The notes: generated by a model from the sequence alone, not told the origin. Shown: positions 9,925-17,812, numbered from the stretch's first letter. The stretch is 64,000 nt of DNA from Erwinia typographi (GCF_000773975.1 NZ_JRUQ01000018.1:1-64000); one strand, 5' to 3'. Translations and numbers: made by a program.

Positions 9925-10722
9925 TTAATCACGAAGAGGGAAAAACTGGGCTGCCTGCGAAAGCGAATGCAGCAGCGTGGTGTCCTGCGGATCGCCAACC
10001 CAAACCGCGACGGCGCTGTAGTTGTCCTGGCTGACGTTAGCTTGCTGCTCGTTTTTACGAATCACTTCCTGCATCAGGGTCAGCCATTCGTCCGGGGTGT
10101 TCACCATATGCAGCGACTGCTGCATGTTCTCCTGGGAGAGTCCGTGCCAGAAGCCGTCGGTGCACAGCAAAAAAGCGTCGCCGTCTTCAATCGGCACCAC
10201 GTCGCTGTAGCTGGCGTCCCGCTCTTCATCGCCCATGCCAAGGGCAAAATAGAGCAGGTTGCTGTTGATCCCTTCCGTCTGATGCCCGGCATCTTTCATC
10301 TGCTGGATCAGGCTGTGATCGGTAGTGACGTGATAGAGATAGCCACGGCGAAACAGATAAAGGCGGCTGTCGCCCGCATGTGCCCAGTAGGCCAGCTCGT
10401 AATCCCTGTCGATAAACAGGCTGACCAGCGTGGTGCCCATGCGGCTGTAGTCGGTGACCGCTTTCTGCTGCTGGCGGATAGCGCCGTTGGCTTCGTTGAC
10501 GTAGCGCCGGATGCTCTGTGCATCCAGATGCTGGTCGCCGTTGAAACGCTCGAGAATGGTGTTCCGAGCAAGCGTCGCGGCAACGTCGCCGCCCGGCAGC
10601 CCCGCAACGCCATCGCAAACCACAAAGCAGGCCGACCGCTCGCCGATATGCTCGCCGGTCTGGTCCTGATTGCTTTCGCGTGCTCCCTGATTCGACATAG
10701 AGGCAATGGTGATATTCATCAT
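9925..10722 (-). CDS. pppA: PppA, PP2C-type T6SS protein phosphatase
   Basis: A 265-residue PPM/PP2C serine/threonine phosphatase. Metal-binding and family motifs are ESNQDQ near residue 16, VVCDGVAG (about 35-42), GTTLVSL, WAHAGDSRLYLFR, TTDHSL and LLCTDGFW, ending in a DNYSAVAVWV motif. PppA removes PpkA-dependent phosphates from FHA partners and resets T6SS firing. Its first ATG overlaps the tagH stop (10719-10722); a second ATG follows directly. Together with tagH and ppkA it forms the post-translational switch of this system. Confidence 0.94.
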   Translation of the reverse strand: MMNITIASMSNQGARESNQDQTGEHIGERSACFVVCDGVAGLPGGDVAATLARNTILERFNGDQHLDAQSIRRYVNEANGAIRQQQKAVTDYSRMGTTLVSLFIDRDYELAYWAHAGDSRLYLFRRGYLYHVTTDHSLIQQMKDAGHQTEGINSNLLYFALGMGDEERDASYSDVVPIEDGDAFLLCTDGFWHGLSQENMQQSLHMVNTPDEWLTLMQEVIRKNEQQANVSQDNYSAVAVWVGDPQDTTLLHSLSQAAQFFPLRD

Positions 10723-12758
10723 TCTTCCGATCTGATTTGAGAGTCTTTGTACTGGTTCACTTCCATGTCATAGGCATGCAAAAACGCCTCGCCGAACAGG
10801 GTATGGAAGTCATCCTCTATTTCACCGGCGGTTTCGCCATAGCGCCTGGTGAAATGTTCCCACAGCGCGGCTTTGCGGCTGCTGGGCAGAGAAAGTCGGG
10901 AAGTCACCCCTTCCTGCTTCGCCTCCTCTTCCAACTGCTGAGGATTGAAGGATTGCAGCATCGAGGCGATGATCGCGCGGATACCGGCGATCATCCCGAG
11001 CTGGTGAGCCTGTAAATCGACCAGCGCATCACGCACCGACTGCTTGGGCGGCATAAAGCCCGGCATCCGGCTGCCAAACATCTGCATCAGCACGGATTTG
11101 CCCGACGGCAGCAGCTTGAAGGGGTTGTTCGCTTCATCAAGGATCACCGTCATTTCCGCCTTCACGCCGCGCTTGAGGATCGAGCGGGAAGAGAGCAGCG
11201 CCACCGTTCCCTGAGAGAACATGCTGAGCATCTGTCCCAGCTCCTGCATCGAGTCACGATCGAAACGCGGCGTGGGTTGCAGATCGCCGAGTCCCATGCC
11301 GCTGGTCAACGCCTCCAGTAGCTCGCCATCCAGTATCTGGCCGCTGGCGGAGGTTGTGGACTGCTGCGCAGCGTTGTTTGCCACCGGATCGATACGCAGG
11401 CGCCCCTTCGGCGGCGGCGTGTTGCTGCGAGCCACGGCCTGAGGGGTTGGCAGCGTGATACCGCCGTAGTCCGGCTGCGCGGCGCTGGTTTCAGCAGGAA
11501 GTTCATCGAACAGCGGCGAGTCGGCGAGCGGTGAAGCCTGCTGCGCGTCGTCTGGCTGCCGATCAGATAACGGGGAGCCGACAGGCTGCCCGTTCAACTG
11601 GGAAGCGTCCTGTCCGGCACTCGCCTCTGCGCGGGAACGGTTCTGCGAAGGCGTCGGCTCAGGATGTTCAGCAAACAGCGGCGACGATGAAAGATCCTGC
11701 GGCGTGTCGTCAAACAGCGATGACGACTGCGACTGGGCTGGCTTATCAGTGAAAAGATCGAAATCACTGTCCGGCGCTTTTGGTACGGGCGGCACGATCG
11801 TCTGCTGAGGAGGCTGCCCGGTGACCGGACGAGGGCTTATCTCGTCGGGCGGCGTGAGCGGCACGGCGTTACCCATCATCAGGCCCAACGGGTCGTCGCT
11901 GTTCTGCCGGGCAGGCGCACCGCCGCCGTTGCCGCCAAACAGCGCCAGCGGATCGAGCTCATCCTTGCCCTTATTCACCGGCTGCGGCTTAGCGGACGGC
12001 TGCTGCATTAGCGTGCTGGGCGTGCTGTCTTCAAAGATGCTGTCCTGCTTAAACAGCGCGTCATCATTGTTAAACAGCGAATCTGGCGTTTGATCCCGGC
12101 GGTCGAAATTCAGCGTATCCGGCTTAGCGGCGAACTGCGCCAGCGGATCGGCAGGATTGCGGTCAGGCGCCGGGGCTTCGGTTAGCGGATTATCGCTGCT
12201 CTGCTGCGGCCTGCTGCGGCTGGAGAGACTATCGGTAATCGAAAACTCCTGCGCCAGGCTGTCCCAGATTTCACTGGGAATAGCCGCCGTCGGTTTTTCT
12301 TTTTCGCTAGCGGTCGGCGCAGGTTGCGCCGCAGCGGGCTGTGGCGCTGAAGGTGCAGCCCCAGCTTGCGTAGCCGCATTTTGCGTGGCGGCTCTGGGCG
12401 CGGACGGTCTTGCCACAGCAGCGGCAGCAGGCTGCGCGCCGGTGGACAGATCGTTCACCAGCAGGCGGTATTCATCAATGCTGAGGATGTCCCCGTCTTG
12501 TAAATCCACCTGGCGGCCCCGCTCCAGCGGGATATCATTCAGGTGTACCAGCGTCACGTTACCGCGATTGGTAATACGGCATTCGCCATCGGCGGTAATG
12601 TGCACAATGGCCTGGAGACGGGAAATGGTGCGGTTATCATCTGGCAGCACCAGATTATTATCAGCACCGCGGCCGATAGTACCGCCCGGCGGCATAAAAT
12701 CACAGCTACCCTGCGGCGGTTGATGATCCGGTTTAATCGCTATTATCGTGAATCGCAT
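10719..12758 (-). CDS. tagH: TagH, FHA-domain T6SS scaffold
   Basis: A 679-residue protein. Residues about 1-95 form an FHA domain (TIGRGADNNLVLPDD, ISRLQAIVHI, LNDIPLERG, DGDILSIDEYRLLV) that reads phosphothreonine. A long low-complexity Pro/Ala/Gln/Ser/Asp region (about 110-470) is followed by the conserved helical TagH/ImpI C-terminal domain (about 480-670: LLSSRSILKRGVKAEMTVI, GKSVLMQMFGS, LFGEAFLHAY). The ATG at 12758 is chosen over one at 12773 because AGGAAAA sits 7 bp before it. It stands at the junction between the immunity array and the second half of the T6SS operon. Confidence 0.92.
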   Translation of the reverse strand: MRFTIIAIKPDHQPPQGSCDFMPPGGTIGRGADNNLVLPDDNRTISRLQAIVHITADGECRITNRGNVTLVHLNDIPLERGRQVDLQDGDILSIDEYRLLVNDLSTGAQPAAAAVARPSAPRAATQNAATQAGAAPSAPQPAAAQPAPTASEKEKPTAAIPSEIWDSLAQEFSITDSLSSRSRPQQSSDNPLTEAPAPDRNPADPLAQFAAKPDTLNFDRRDQTPDSLFNNDDALFKQDSIFEDSTPSTLMQQPSAKPQPVNKGKDELDPLALFGGNGGGAPARQNSDDPLGLMMGNAVPLTPPDEISPRPVTGQPPQQTIVPPVPKAPDSDFDLFTDKPAQSQSSSLFDDTPQDLSSSPLFAEHPEPTPSQNRSRAEASAGQDASQLNGQPVGSPLSDRQPDDAQQASPLADSPLFDELPAETSAAQPDYGGITLPTPQAVARSNTPPPKGRLRIDPVANNAAQQSTTSASGQILDGELLEALTSGMGLGDLQPTPRFDRDSMQELGQMLSMFSQGTVALLSSRSILKRGVKAEMTVILDEANNPFKLLPSGKSVLMQMFGSRMPGFMPPKQSVRDALVDLQAHQLGMIAGIRAIIASMLQSFNPQQLEEEAKQEGVTSRLSLPSSRKAALWEHFTRRYGETAGEIEDDFHTLFGEAFLHAYDMEVNQYKDSQIRSEE

Positions 12759-12841
12759 AACGTTTTCCTGCATTGGATTTATTCGGCATTCAAGCCTCGC
12801 GGCTTTTTGATAAAAGCATCGGGGTTTGAAGGCTGAGGAAT

Positions 12842-13390
12842 TTATTTTAAATAAGCATCTTTTAACTCTTTAATAGTTTTATAGCCTGATGAACCAATTT
12901 TATTGGTCAACTCTTTATCTAATTCAATATCACCTTTTGGTCTAATGACCGTGAAAATTATCGCCTCATTAGCAATTGAATTGGGAGAGGCAGCCTCATA
13001 AATGACCGCAATCTTAATATTCTTATCATTTTTATTTGAGATAATACCGACTACCCTGGTTTGGTAACATACTTCTGCTTCCCAGTCATCAAAACCAATT
13101 GTAGGAATAATTGTTTTAACGACAGGAGTTTTCTCTGACCAACCTATGAAGCAAACATTGTCATCATGGGTATTGAATCCCCTGCCAGCTATAAATATAC
13201 CAACGGCCTTGCCATTTTCAGTAAGAGTAAAGCTCTGTTTCTCCAGAGGAGTACCCCCCTCGATAGAATGTTTTATCGATTCATTATAAATTAATTTTTC
13301 ATAAGGCCTGACATTCACTGGCGTCAGTAATATTCCGGCATTGGCATAAAAAGACAAGGCGATAAGTAACAATGTAAATAATTTTTCCAT
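12842..13390 (-). CDS. Exported putative immunity protein, paralogue B
   Basis: A 182-residue protein with a signal peptide (MEKLFTLLLIALSFYANA). It is clearly paralogous to the protein at 14740-15291: both share TPVNVRPYEK, IYNES, the KQSF segment, IPTIG-DDWEAE and a lysine-rich tail (IKELKDAYLK versus KKLKELYKNN). Two cysteines (CFIGW, EVCYQ) are conserved between them, so a disulphide is likely. Family not recognised. Its place in the effector/immunity island, its export and its duplication suggest an immunity protein for a periplasm-acting toxin, but this is inference. It is AT-rich compared with the tss genes and lies 84 bp upstream of tagH. Confidence 0.6.
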   Translation of the reverse strand: MEKLFTLLLIALSFYANAGILLTPVNVRPYEKLIYNESIKHSIEGGTPLEKQSFTLTENGKAVGIFIAGRGFNTHDDNVCFIGWSEKTPVVKTIIPTIGFDDWEAEVCYQTRVVGIISNKNDKNIKIAVIYEAASPNSIANEAIIFTVIRPKGDIELDKELTNKIGSSGYKTIKELKDAYLK

Positions 13391-13425
13391 TTAAGCTCTA
13401 TCCTGTTAGCTACTTATATCATCCC
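13391..13425 (-). repeat. Duplicated leader of paralogue B
   Basis: These 35 bp directly upstream of the ATG are 33/35 identical to the sequence upstream of paralogue A (15292-15326). The duplication that made the two genes therefore included their ribosome-binding leader. Confidence 0.85.
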
Positions 13426-13467
13426 GATAATTCAGTAAGAATCACCAGGATGTTTTCCATATTCTTC

Positions 13468-13827
13468 TCAGGGTTGCAACAGGGAAAGGTTACCGTCTTC
13501 TGGATCGTCCTTATCACTGAGCATCTGCCTGGTTTTTTGGTCAACATAGACGCTAAACAAACGATGCTGGATCTGCGGATCGCCAGCGCATTTACCACCA
13601 TGCTTTTCCATCACATCCACCAGATCCATGCCTTTCTCAGCATCTTTGGTGAACAGATAGTCAGTACAGGCAGGATCGCTGACCAGTTTCTCTTTCTCAA
13701 CGGTAGTCTTAACCTGCTTAATCACCGGATTGGCGGCAGGCGCAGAAGTTGCTTCAGCGCAGCCTGCTACCAGCAATAATGAAGCAATCAGGCAGCCTTT
13801 GAATTTGGATTCAACCATTCTGTTCAT
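13468..13827 (-). CDS. Small lipoprotein, putative immunity factor
   Basis: A 119-residue protein starting MNRMVESKFKGC, with a hydrophobic stretch and lipobox LLVAGC (Cys about 22), so it is predicted to be lipid-anchored. The mature part is short and charged, with two cysteines in DPACTDYLF and GGKCAGD. The frame is open to an in-frame ATG at 13845; I chose 13827 because GGA lies at a plausible distance upstream. I do not recognise the family. It lies between paralogue B and the Tai4-like genes, and a lipoprotein here would suit periplasmic protection against a delivered toxin (inference). Confidence 0.55.
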   Translation of the reverse strand: MNRMVESKFKGCLIASLLLVAGCAEATSAPAANPVIKQVKTTVEKEKLVSDPACTDYLFTKDAEKGMDLVDVMEKHGGKCAGDPQIQHRLFSVYVDQKTRQMLSDKDDPEDGNLSLLQP

Positions 13828-13902
13828 ATAGCATCCATACATCACCGTCTGACATGTAATTTATCTCCCATCAACCACTTTTTGGCCTGACGACAGAACA
13901 CA

Positions 13903-14262
13903 TCATTTATAATATTTTTTGAAAATAGCGTTTGACTCTTTACTCTTAGAAACCAGCGTACACTTCAAAATATTAAAATCGCCACCGCCGCTACCAGAGA
14001 AATTCAACTTCAAATAATTATCAATTAGAACATCTCCATCATGGAAAGCATCAATCGATAACCGACTAACTTCAAGCCATGCAGATGCACTTTTGCGTGC
14101 ATCATTTTTTAAATCTTCACTGGCATCTAACTTTCCTATACATCTACTTAGTAACCAGTTACTAAAGACGTCTGATTGCTTAAAAGAATCCATTGCAGGA
14201 GGCGTAATATCAAAAACCAGTGGAGGAAATATCAAGATTAAAATAATTGCTATTTTTTTCAT
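13903..14262 (-). CDS. Tai4-like T6SS amidase-immunity protein (copy 2)
   Basis: A 119-residue exported protein (MKKIAIILILIFPPLVF signal). The mature part has the layout of Tai4 immunity proteins: WLLSRCIGKL, an Ala/Ser helix SASAWLE, FHDGDVLIDNYL and NILKC, with the two cysteines expected to pair. Tai4 binds and blocks Tae4, a T6SS-delivered peptidoglycan amidase, in the periplasm. No Tae4 gene is visible in the window, so it would be an orphan immunity gene. It is followed by the lipoprotein gene and preceded by a second Tai4-like gene 53 bp away. The assignment rests on motif pattern only. Confidence 0.65.
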   Translation of the reverse strand: MKKIAIILILIFPPLVFDITPPAMDSFKQSDVFSNWLLSRCIGKLDASEDLKNDARKSASAWLEVSRLSIDAFHDGDVLIDNYLKLNFSGSGGGDFNILKCTLVSKSKESNAIFKKYYK

Positions 14263-14315
14263 TTCAGAACCTAAAGCGAAGCAGCAATAATATTCCTCAT
14301 AAAAATCAAAACATC

Positions 14316-14684
14316 CTAATTATCTTCTTTTCCCTGGAATTTTTTTACAAGTTCATCAAGTTCATTGCTGTGATAAAAATCAATACATTTCGCTAAAATC
14401 ATTGACTCTCCATACTGGCTAGTATATTTCTCAGACAAAAATTTTCGGCCTAAGGTTCTCACAGCAGTATGAGCTGACAAAGAGTAATCACCAAATTCCA
14501 CATAGCCTCTGGCAGCAGCAGCGGCATCATTTTTTACTTCCTTAGAGGAATAGCCGTCTGAAACACAGGTACTTAAAGCATAATTTTTTAGGTACTGCTC
14601 CGGCGTATACTCCACTTTAGCATTAGTTTGTAAAGTGAAGAGCATTGTCATTACTATCAGAATTAAATTTACTTTAGTAATCAT
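14316..14684 (-). CDS. Tai4-like T6SS amidase-immunity protein (copy 1)
   Basis: A 122-residue exported protein (signal through TNA, about residue 22). It has the same pattern as the neighbour at 13903-14262: YLKNYALSTCVSDGY, a short Ala-rich helix AAAAARGYVEFG, and ILAKCIDFYHS before a charged tail. Direct identity between the two is low, so they are probably specific for different Tae4-type amidases. It lies 55 bp downstream of paralogue A and is AT-rich like the rest of the island. Alternative: another small exported helical protein with one disulphide. Confidence 0.68.
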   Translation of the reverse strand: MITKVNLILIVMTMLFTLQTNAKVEYTPEQYLKNYALSTCVSDGYSSKEVKNDAAAAARGYVEFGDYSLSAHTAVRTLGRKFLSEKYTSQYGESMILAKCIDFYHSNELDELVKKFQGKEDN

Positions 14685-14739
14685 ATCGAACTCTCGTCAA
14701 CACCACTACATAGTTATTATCCAAATAACTCTAGCTTCG

Positions 14740-15291
14740 TTAATTATTCTTATACAACTCTTTTAATTTTTTAAATGTAGCAACATCTTCGGAACCAATT
14801 TTACCGGTAAGATTATTGTCCAAAGTCATTTTTTTCGTGGATTTATCTATAGAAAAAACAGCAGATTCCATTGGGTTAGCATTCGGCGATTGCGCATCAT
14901 AAACAACACCAATTTTTACAAATGGATCTTTTTCATCAGATAAAACGCCAACCGCCACGGTATTATTACAAAGTTCAGCTTCCCAATCATCTTTACCAAT
15001 GGTGGGGATCAATATGTCGACTTTATCTGGTTTAGTCGCCCACGAGACAAAACATATTTTGGTATCTCGATCGCTGAAGCCCTGACCGGCGATAAAGCTA
15101 CCTAGCTTTTTTCCATTCACCATGACTGAGAAACTTTGCTTATCCAGCGGTGAACCGCCGTCTATCGAGTATTTTAGAGATTCGTTATAAATTGATTTTT
15201 CATAGGGTCTGACATTGACTGGCGTCAGTAATGTTCCGGCATTGGCATAAGAAGACAAGGCGATAAATAACAATACAAATATTTTCTTCAT
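14740..15291 (-). CDS. Exported putative immunity protein, paralogue A
   Basis: A 183-residue protein with signal MKKIFVLLFIALSSYANA; the mature protein begins near GTLLTPVNVRPYEK. It is homologous along its whole length to paralogue B (12842-13390), including the two cysteines (CFVSW, AELCN) and the DDWEAELC motif. The two copies differ most in the middle and C-terminal thirds, which would fit different partner specificities. No known family recognised. The gap upstream (15327-15672) contains a decayed piece of a third copy. Confidence 0.6.
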   Translation of the reverse strand: MKKIFVLLFIALSSYANAGTLLTPVNVRPYEKSIYNESLKYSIDGGSPLDKQSFSVMVNGKKLGSFIAGQGFSDRDTKICFVSWATKPDKVDILIPTIGKDDWEAELCNNTVAVGVLSDEKDPFVKIGVVYDAQSPNANPMESAVFSIDKSTKKMTLDNNLTGKIGSEDVATFKKLKELYKNN

Positions 15292-15326
15292 TTAAGCTCC
15301 ATCCTGTTAGCTACTCATATCATCCC
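15292..15326 (-). repeat. Duplicated leader of paralogue A
   Basis: This is the partner of 13391-13425. Only two positions differ over 35 bp, so the leader is better conserved than parts of the coding sequences. Confidence 0.85.
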
Positions 15327-15383
15327 TGAAAAAGGAGAGCATCTCTTTAATATTGCCTTTAGCTGAATCAGAAAACCGATTGG

Positions 15384-15432
15384 CTTATCATTTTCATTAA
15401 TTGATATCGACTAACCTGGTCGTTATACCTTG
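15384..15432 (-). pseudogene. Relic of a third copy of the paralogue A/B gene
   Basis: About 48 bp here match the middle of paralogue B (13022-13070): both contain CTTATCATTTT, then CGACTA, then CCTGGT, at nearly the same spacing. On the minus strand the piece would encode TRLVDI where paralogue B has TRVVGI, but stop codons follow at once. No open frame remains. The rest of 15327-15672 shows no gene that I can support; it is AT-rich, and the promoter of the downstream immunity genes may lie in it. Confidence 0.5.
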
Positions 15433-15672
15433 ACAAGGAATAAGAAAAATAAATATCATCTAAAAAAATTCCATCTTACCGATTCACGTTGAAATAATCG
15501 CTCTACTTCTTAATACAATAACAACCTACAAAATATCATTATCGTACATAATGGTTAAATTTTCCCCATTTCCTATTCCCACCTCACAATATGCACATTT
15601 ACTTGAGCATTGTACAAATTAAGAATCATGAAGTGGTCATAGAAAAGACATTTTGTAGTTCAACCCATATAA

Positions 15673-16074
15673 TCAGTCGTAAGGAATTTCCTTTAATTCT
15701 TTTGTTCTTTCTTCATCCATTTTTGCAATGCAGTTATTGGTAAAAACAGTGTATGGATTACTGTTTTTATCTGCAACATGGGCATACAGCTTGCACTGGT
15801 TATCTCTATACTGCAACCAACCGCGTTGAGCTTCCAGGAATACTGGAAGATAATCTTTTTTTACTTCAGGCTCTGAAGAAAAAACATTATTAATACGCTT
15901 TTTAGCTTCTGAATACTCTTTATTTAACTCTTTTTCCGCAGCAGTGCGATTGTTTTGAGCACAGATAAACACATCAGGGTCGCTGGTTTTTTTTGAACAA
16001 TCTTCCATGGCTTGTGCTGAAACACTCATTACAAAGAGACCAAAAGCACTACCAAGTAAAAATTTATTATTCAT
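15673..16074 (-). CDS. LprI-like (DUF1311) periplasmic lysozyme inhibitor, probable immunity protein
   Basis: A 133-residue protein with a signal peptide ending in VSAQA (about residue 22). The mature domain shows the DUF1311/LprI layout: DCSKK, FICAQNN, AEKELNKEY, FLEAQRGWLQYRDNQC and NNCIAKMDEERTKEL, with four cysteines. LprI-family proteins inhibit lysozyme in the periplasm or outer membrane. The gene begins 12 bp after the stop of the lysozyme-like effector gene, the usual arrangement for an effector and its immunity protein, so it probably protects the cell from that enzyme. Confidence 0.85.
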   Translation of the reverse strand: MNNKFLLGSAFGLFVMSVSAQAMEDCSKKTSDPDVFICAQNNRTAAEKELNKEYSEAKKRINNVFSSEPEVKKDYLPVFLEAQRGWLQYRDNQCKLYAHVADKNSNPYTVFTNNCIAKMDEERTKELKEIPYD

Positions 16075-16086
16075 GTCTACCTCAAA

Positions 16087-16956
16087 TCACCTGTTTTTTC
16101 TTAAATAATTGGCCCGCTGACGACCACCTTCATAACTTTTTGCCTGAGCATTGGTTTCAATAAAATTGATCAAGGTATCATAATCATTAGTCATGCAGGC
16201 TTTCATCGTCCTTTCAAAGCCTAGGCCCTGATAAACAAAATCTACTGCAATCTCTCTGATTGGGGTTTTCAGTAACTCCCAACTGGTTCTTTCTGGAAAC
16301 TGAGCCGTTTTACTCAGGTAGACGCTTTTCGCTGTGGAAACATATCTGGGGTATATCAGTTCAAATAATCGAGCCTGCGCTTCCCGTGATATCACTCCAC
16401 ATTCGTTTCTATGAAGTTGAACAAATCGCCCAGCAGTAGGCCCTGTCATTTTTTTTCCATGAGACATTAACTCTGCCTGATCAGCAGGAATACCACATCG
16501 CGTCAAATCGAGATAAATGGCCTCCTGAGAACGCCCCCCCATATCATATCCACGGCCGATTGTGACACCAGAGACACCTTCAGGCCAGTGTAAATGACGG
16601 CTAAAATATCTGTTATGTGGATTATCATTTCCTTCAGCATCAAATGTTACCTGCCCGGCATTAACAGTCAATCGACCTGAATTGAGATGCCGATTTTCCT
16701 GAGGAATACCAGATGGTGAGCCCTGAGTATTTCCTGCAGTTAATTTTCTAAAAGTACGGCCATTTGCATCAACCACACCATCTGGCTGATGAAGGAATTT
16801 TGCCTGATAATTTTTTATTGCTTCGAGAGTTTTAGGCCCGAATGCACCATCATCGCGCAGATTTGGAAAACCGTTAGCCTGAAGCAACTTTTGAATAGTT
16901 TTCACATCTGCCGGATTATTTTTCGCTCCAAGACCAACAGAACCAGAGATACTCAT
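16087..16956 (-). CDS. Probable T6SS effector: peptidoglycan-binding plus pesticin/phage-lysozyme-like domain
   Basis: A 289-residue protein without a signal peptide. Residues about 5-70 form a PG_binding_1 repeat (DVKTIQKLLQANGF, GAFGPKTLEAIKNYQAKF). Residues about 95-289 resemble the lysozyme-like domain found in pesticin and in the VgrG3/TseP class of T6SS muramidases: DAEGN with candidate catalytic Glu108, SGVTIGRGYDMGGRS (129-143), then a helical region ending REIAVDFVYQGLG. Such enzymes cut the glycan strand after delivery to the target periplasm. It lies directly downstream of hcp behind a terminator and upstream of an LprI-type inhibitor gene, so Hcp or VgrG delivery is likely. Confidence 0.82.
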   Translation of the reverse strand: MSISGSVGLGAKNNPADVKTIQKLLQANGFPNLRDDGAFGPKTLEAIKNYQAKFLHQPDGVVDANGRTFRKLTAGNTQGSPSGIPQENRHLNSGRLTVNAGQVTFDAEGNDNPHNRYFSRHLHWPEGVSGVTIGRGYDMGGRSQEAIYLDLTRCGIPADQAELMSHGKKMTGPTAGRFVQLHRNECGVISREAQARLFELIYPRYVSTAKSVYLSKTAQFPERTSWELLKTPIREIAVDFVYQGLGFERTMKACMTNDYDTLINFIETNAQAKSYEGGRQRANYLRKNR

Positions 16957-17021
16957 CTAAACCTCCTTTTAAAGTCCTGATATTTTTCAAGCATTACGAT
17001 GAAAAAATCAAACAATTTCTG

Positions 17022-17053
17022 AAAAAAAGCAATTCCCCCGCAAGGAAATTGCT
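17022..17053 (-). terminator. Terminator after hcp
   Basis: On the minus strand AGCAATTTCC and GGAATTGCT form a stem (one bulged base) around TTGCGGG, followed by a T-run, 9 bp after the hcp stop. It would separate the hcp transcript from the effector gene. Confidence 0.75.
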
Positions 17054-17062
17054 CTGTTTGTA

Positions 17063-17545
17063 TTAAGATTCTTTGTTTTCTTTGATATTCCACCCAGCGG
17101 TGGTTTCTGCGCCTTTACCACCGGAAGAACTCTGCTCCCAGTATTGCTGCTTCACTTTAGAAGCCTGGAAACCATAGGTCATTCCGATAGTATCGCCATT
17201 ATCACTGCCGTTATATTGAACAGATGTAACCAACACATCTTCAAGAGTGATACGGCTATATTCAATCTGACTTCCACCAGCTTTGCAGACAGACAACTCA
17301 ACTTTAGCAAGGTGCTTACCGCTTGAGCAGTTTTTAAGCAGTGCAGTTGTAGACTTGTCGATCAAAGCCTCAACATGCAGGTCATTAAAATTAACTTTAC
17401 CGGCACCGCCGCCGCCGCCCACTGCCATATTGCCTGGCTGGGAAGCGCCCCATGAGAACGACGTAATATCGGTCCAACCGGAGTGATTAGAGTCTTTTGA
17501 CTCACCGGTCACACCATCCACTTTCATAAACATATCAATAGCCAT
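17063..17545 (-). CDS. hcp: Hcp (TssD) tube protein
   Basis: A 160-residue Hcp with the family start MAIDMFMKVDGVTGESKD, then GWTDITSFSWGA and the C-terminal MTYGFQASKVKQQYWEQ. Hcp hexamers stack into the tube expelled by sheath contraction and can carry small effectors. There is no C-terminal extension, so it is not an evolved effector Hcp. It is separated from tssC by 267 bp containing several hairpins and is followed by a terminator. It can therefore be made independently and in excess, as expected of the tube subunit. Ribosome site GAAGAG lies upstream of the ATG. Confidence 0.96.
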   Translation of the reverse strand: MAIDMFMKVDGVTGESKDSNHSGWTDITSFSWGASQPGNMAVGGGGGAGKVNFNDLHVEALIDKSTTALLKNCSSGKHLAKVELSVCKAGGSQIEYSRITLEDVLVTSVQYNGSDNGDTIGMTYGFQASKVKQQYWEQSSSGGKGAETTAGWNIKENKES

Positions 17546-17652
17546 AATTATCTACTCTTCATTAGTTAAAGTTTGCTTTAGATAAAGCACTGATATGGCA
17601 AACAGGAAAGCATGGGGCTGAATAAAACAGTCCATATTTTACCTCTGCCTCA

Positions 17653-17765
17653 CTCTCGAAAACTGCTACATGGAGTATTCCGAGAGCACGCTGAGGTGTT
17701 CATTGGTGAACACCTCAGCGAATCTGTTGCGGAGCAATAAACCACCCCGCTATTTTTTGGGGTGG
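17653..17765. other. Cluster of three hairpins between tssC and hcp
   Basis: Three inverted repeats lie in the 267-bp gap. CTCTCG/CGAGAG pairs 17653-17658 with 17681-17686. A perfect 14-bp stem (17689-17702 with 17707-17720, loop TTGG) contains GCTGAGGTGTTCA. CCACCCC/GGGGTGG pairs 17742-17748 with 17759-17765. On the minus strand the last is met first after the tssC stop. They probably act as transcript terminators or stabilisers that give hcp a separate mRNA level. The hcp promoter should lie between about 17560 and 17650, but no strong consensus is visible. Confidence 0.6.
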
Positions 17766-17812
17766 ATTTGCAGGACAAATAATGTGCCCCACAAACCCGC
17801 CAACCCCCGCCG

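Noticed and set aside
17063..17545. Hcp as an evolved effector
   Set aside because: At 160 residues it has no C-terminal extension.
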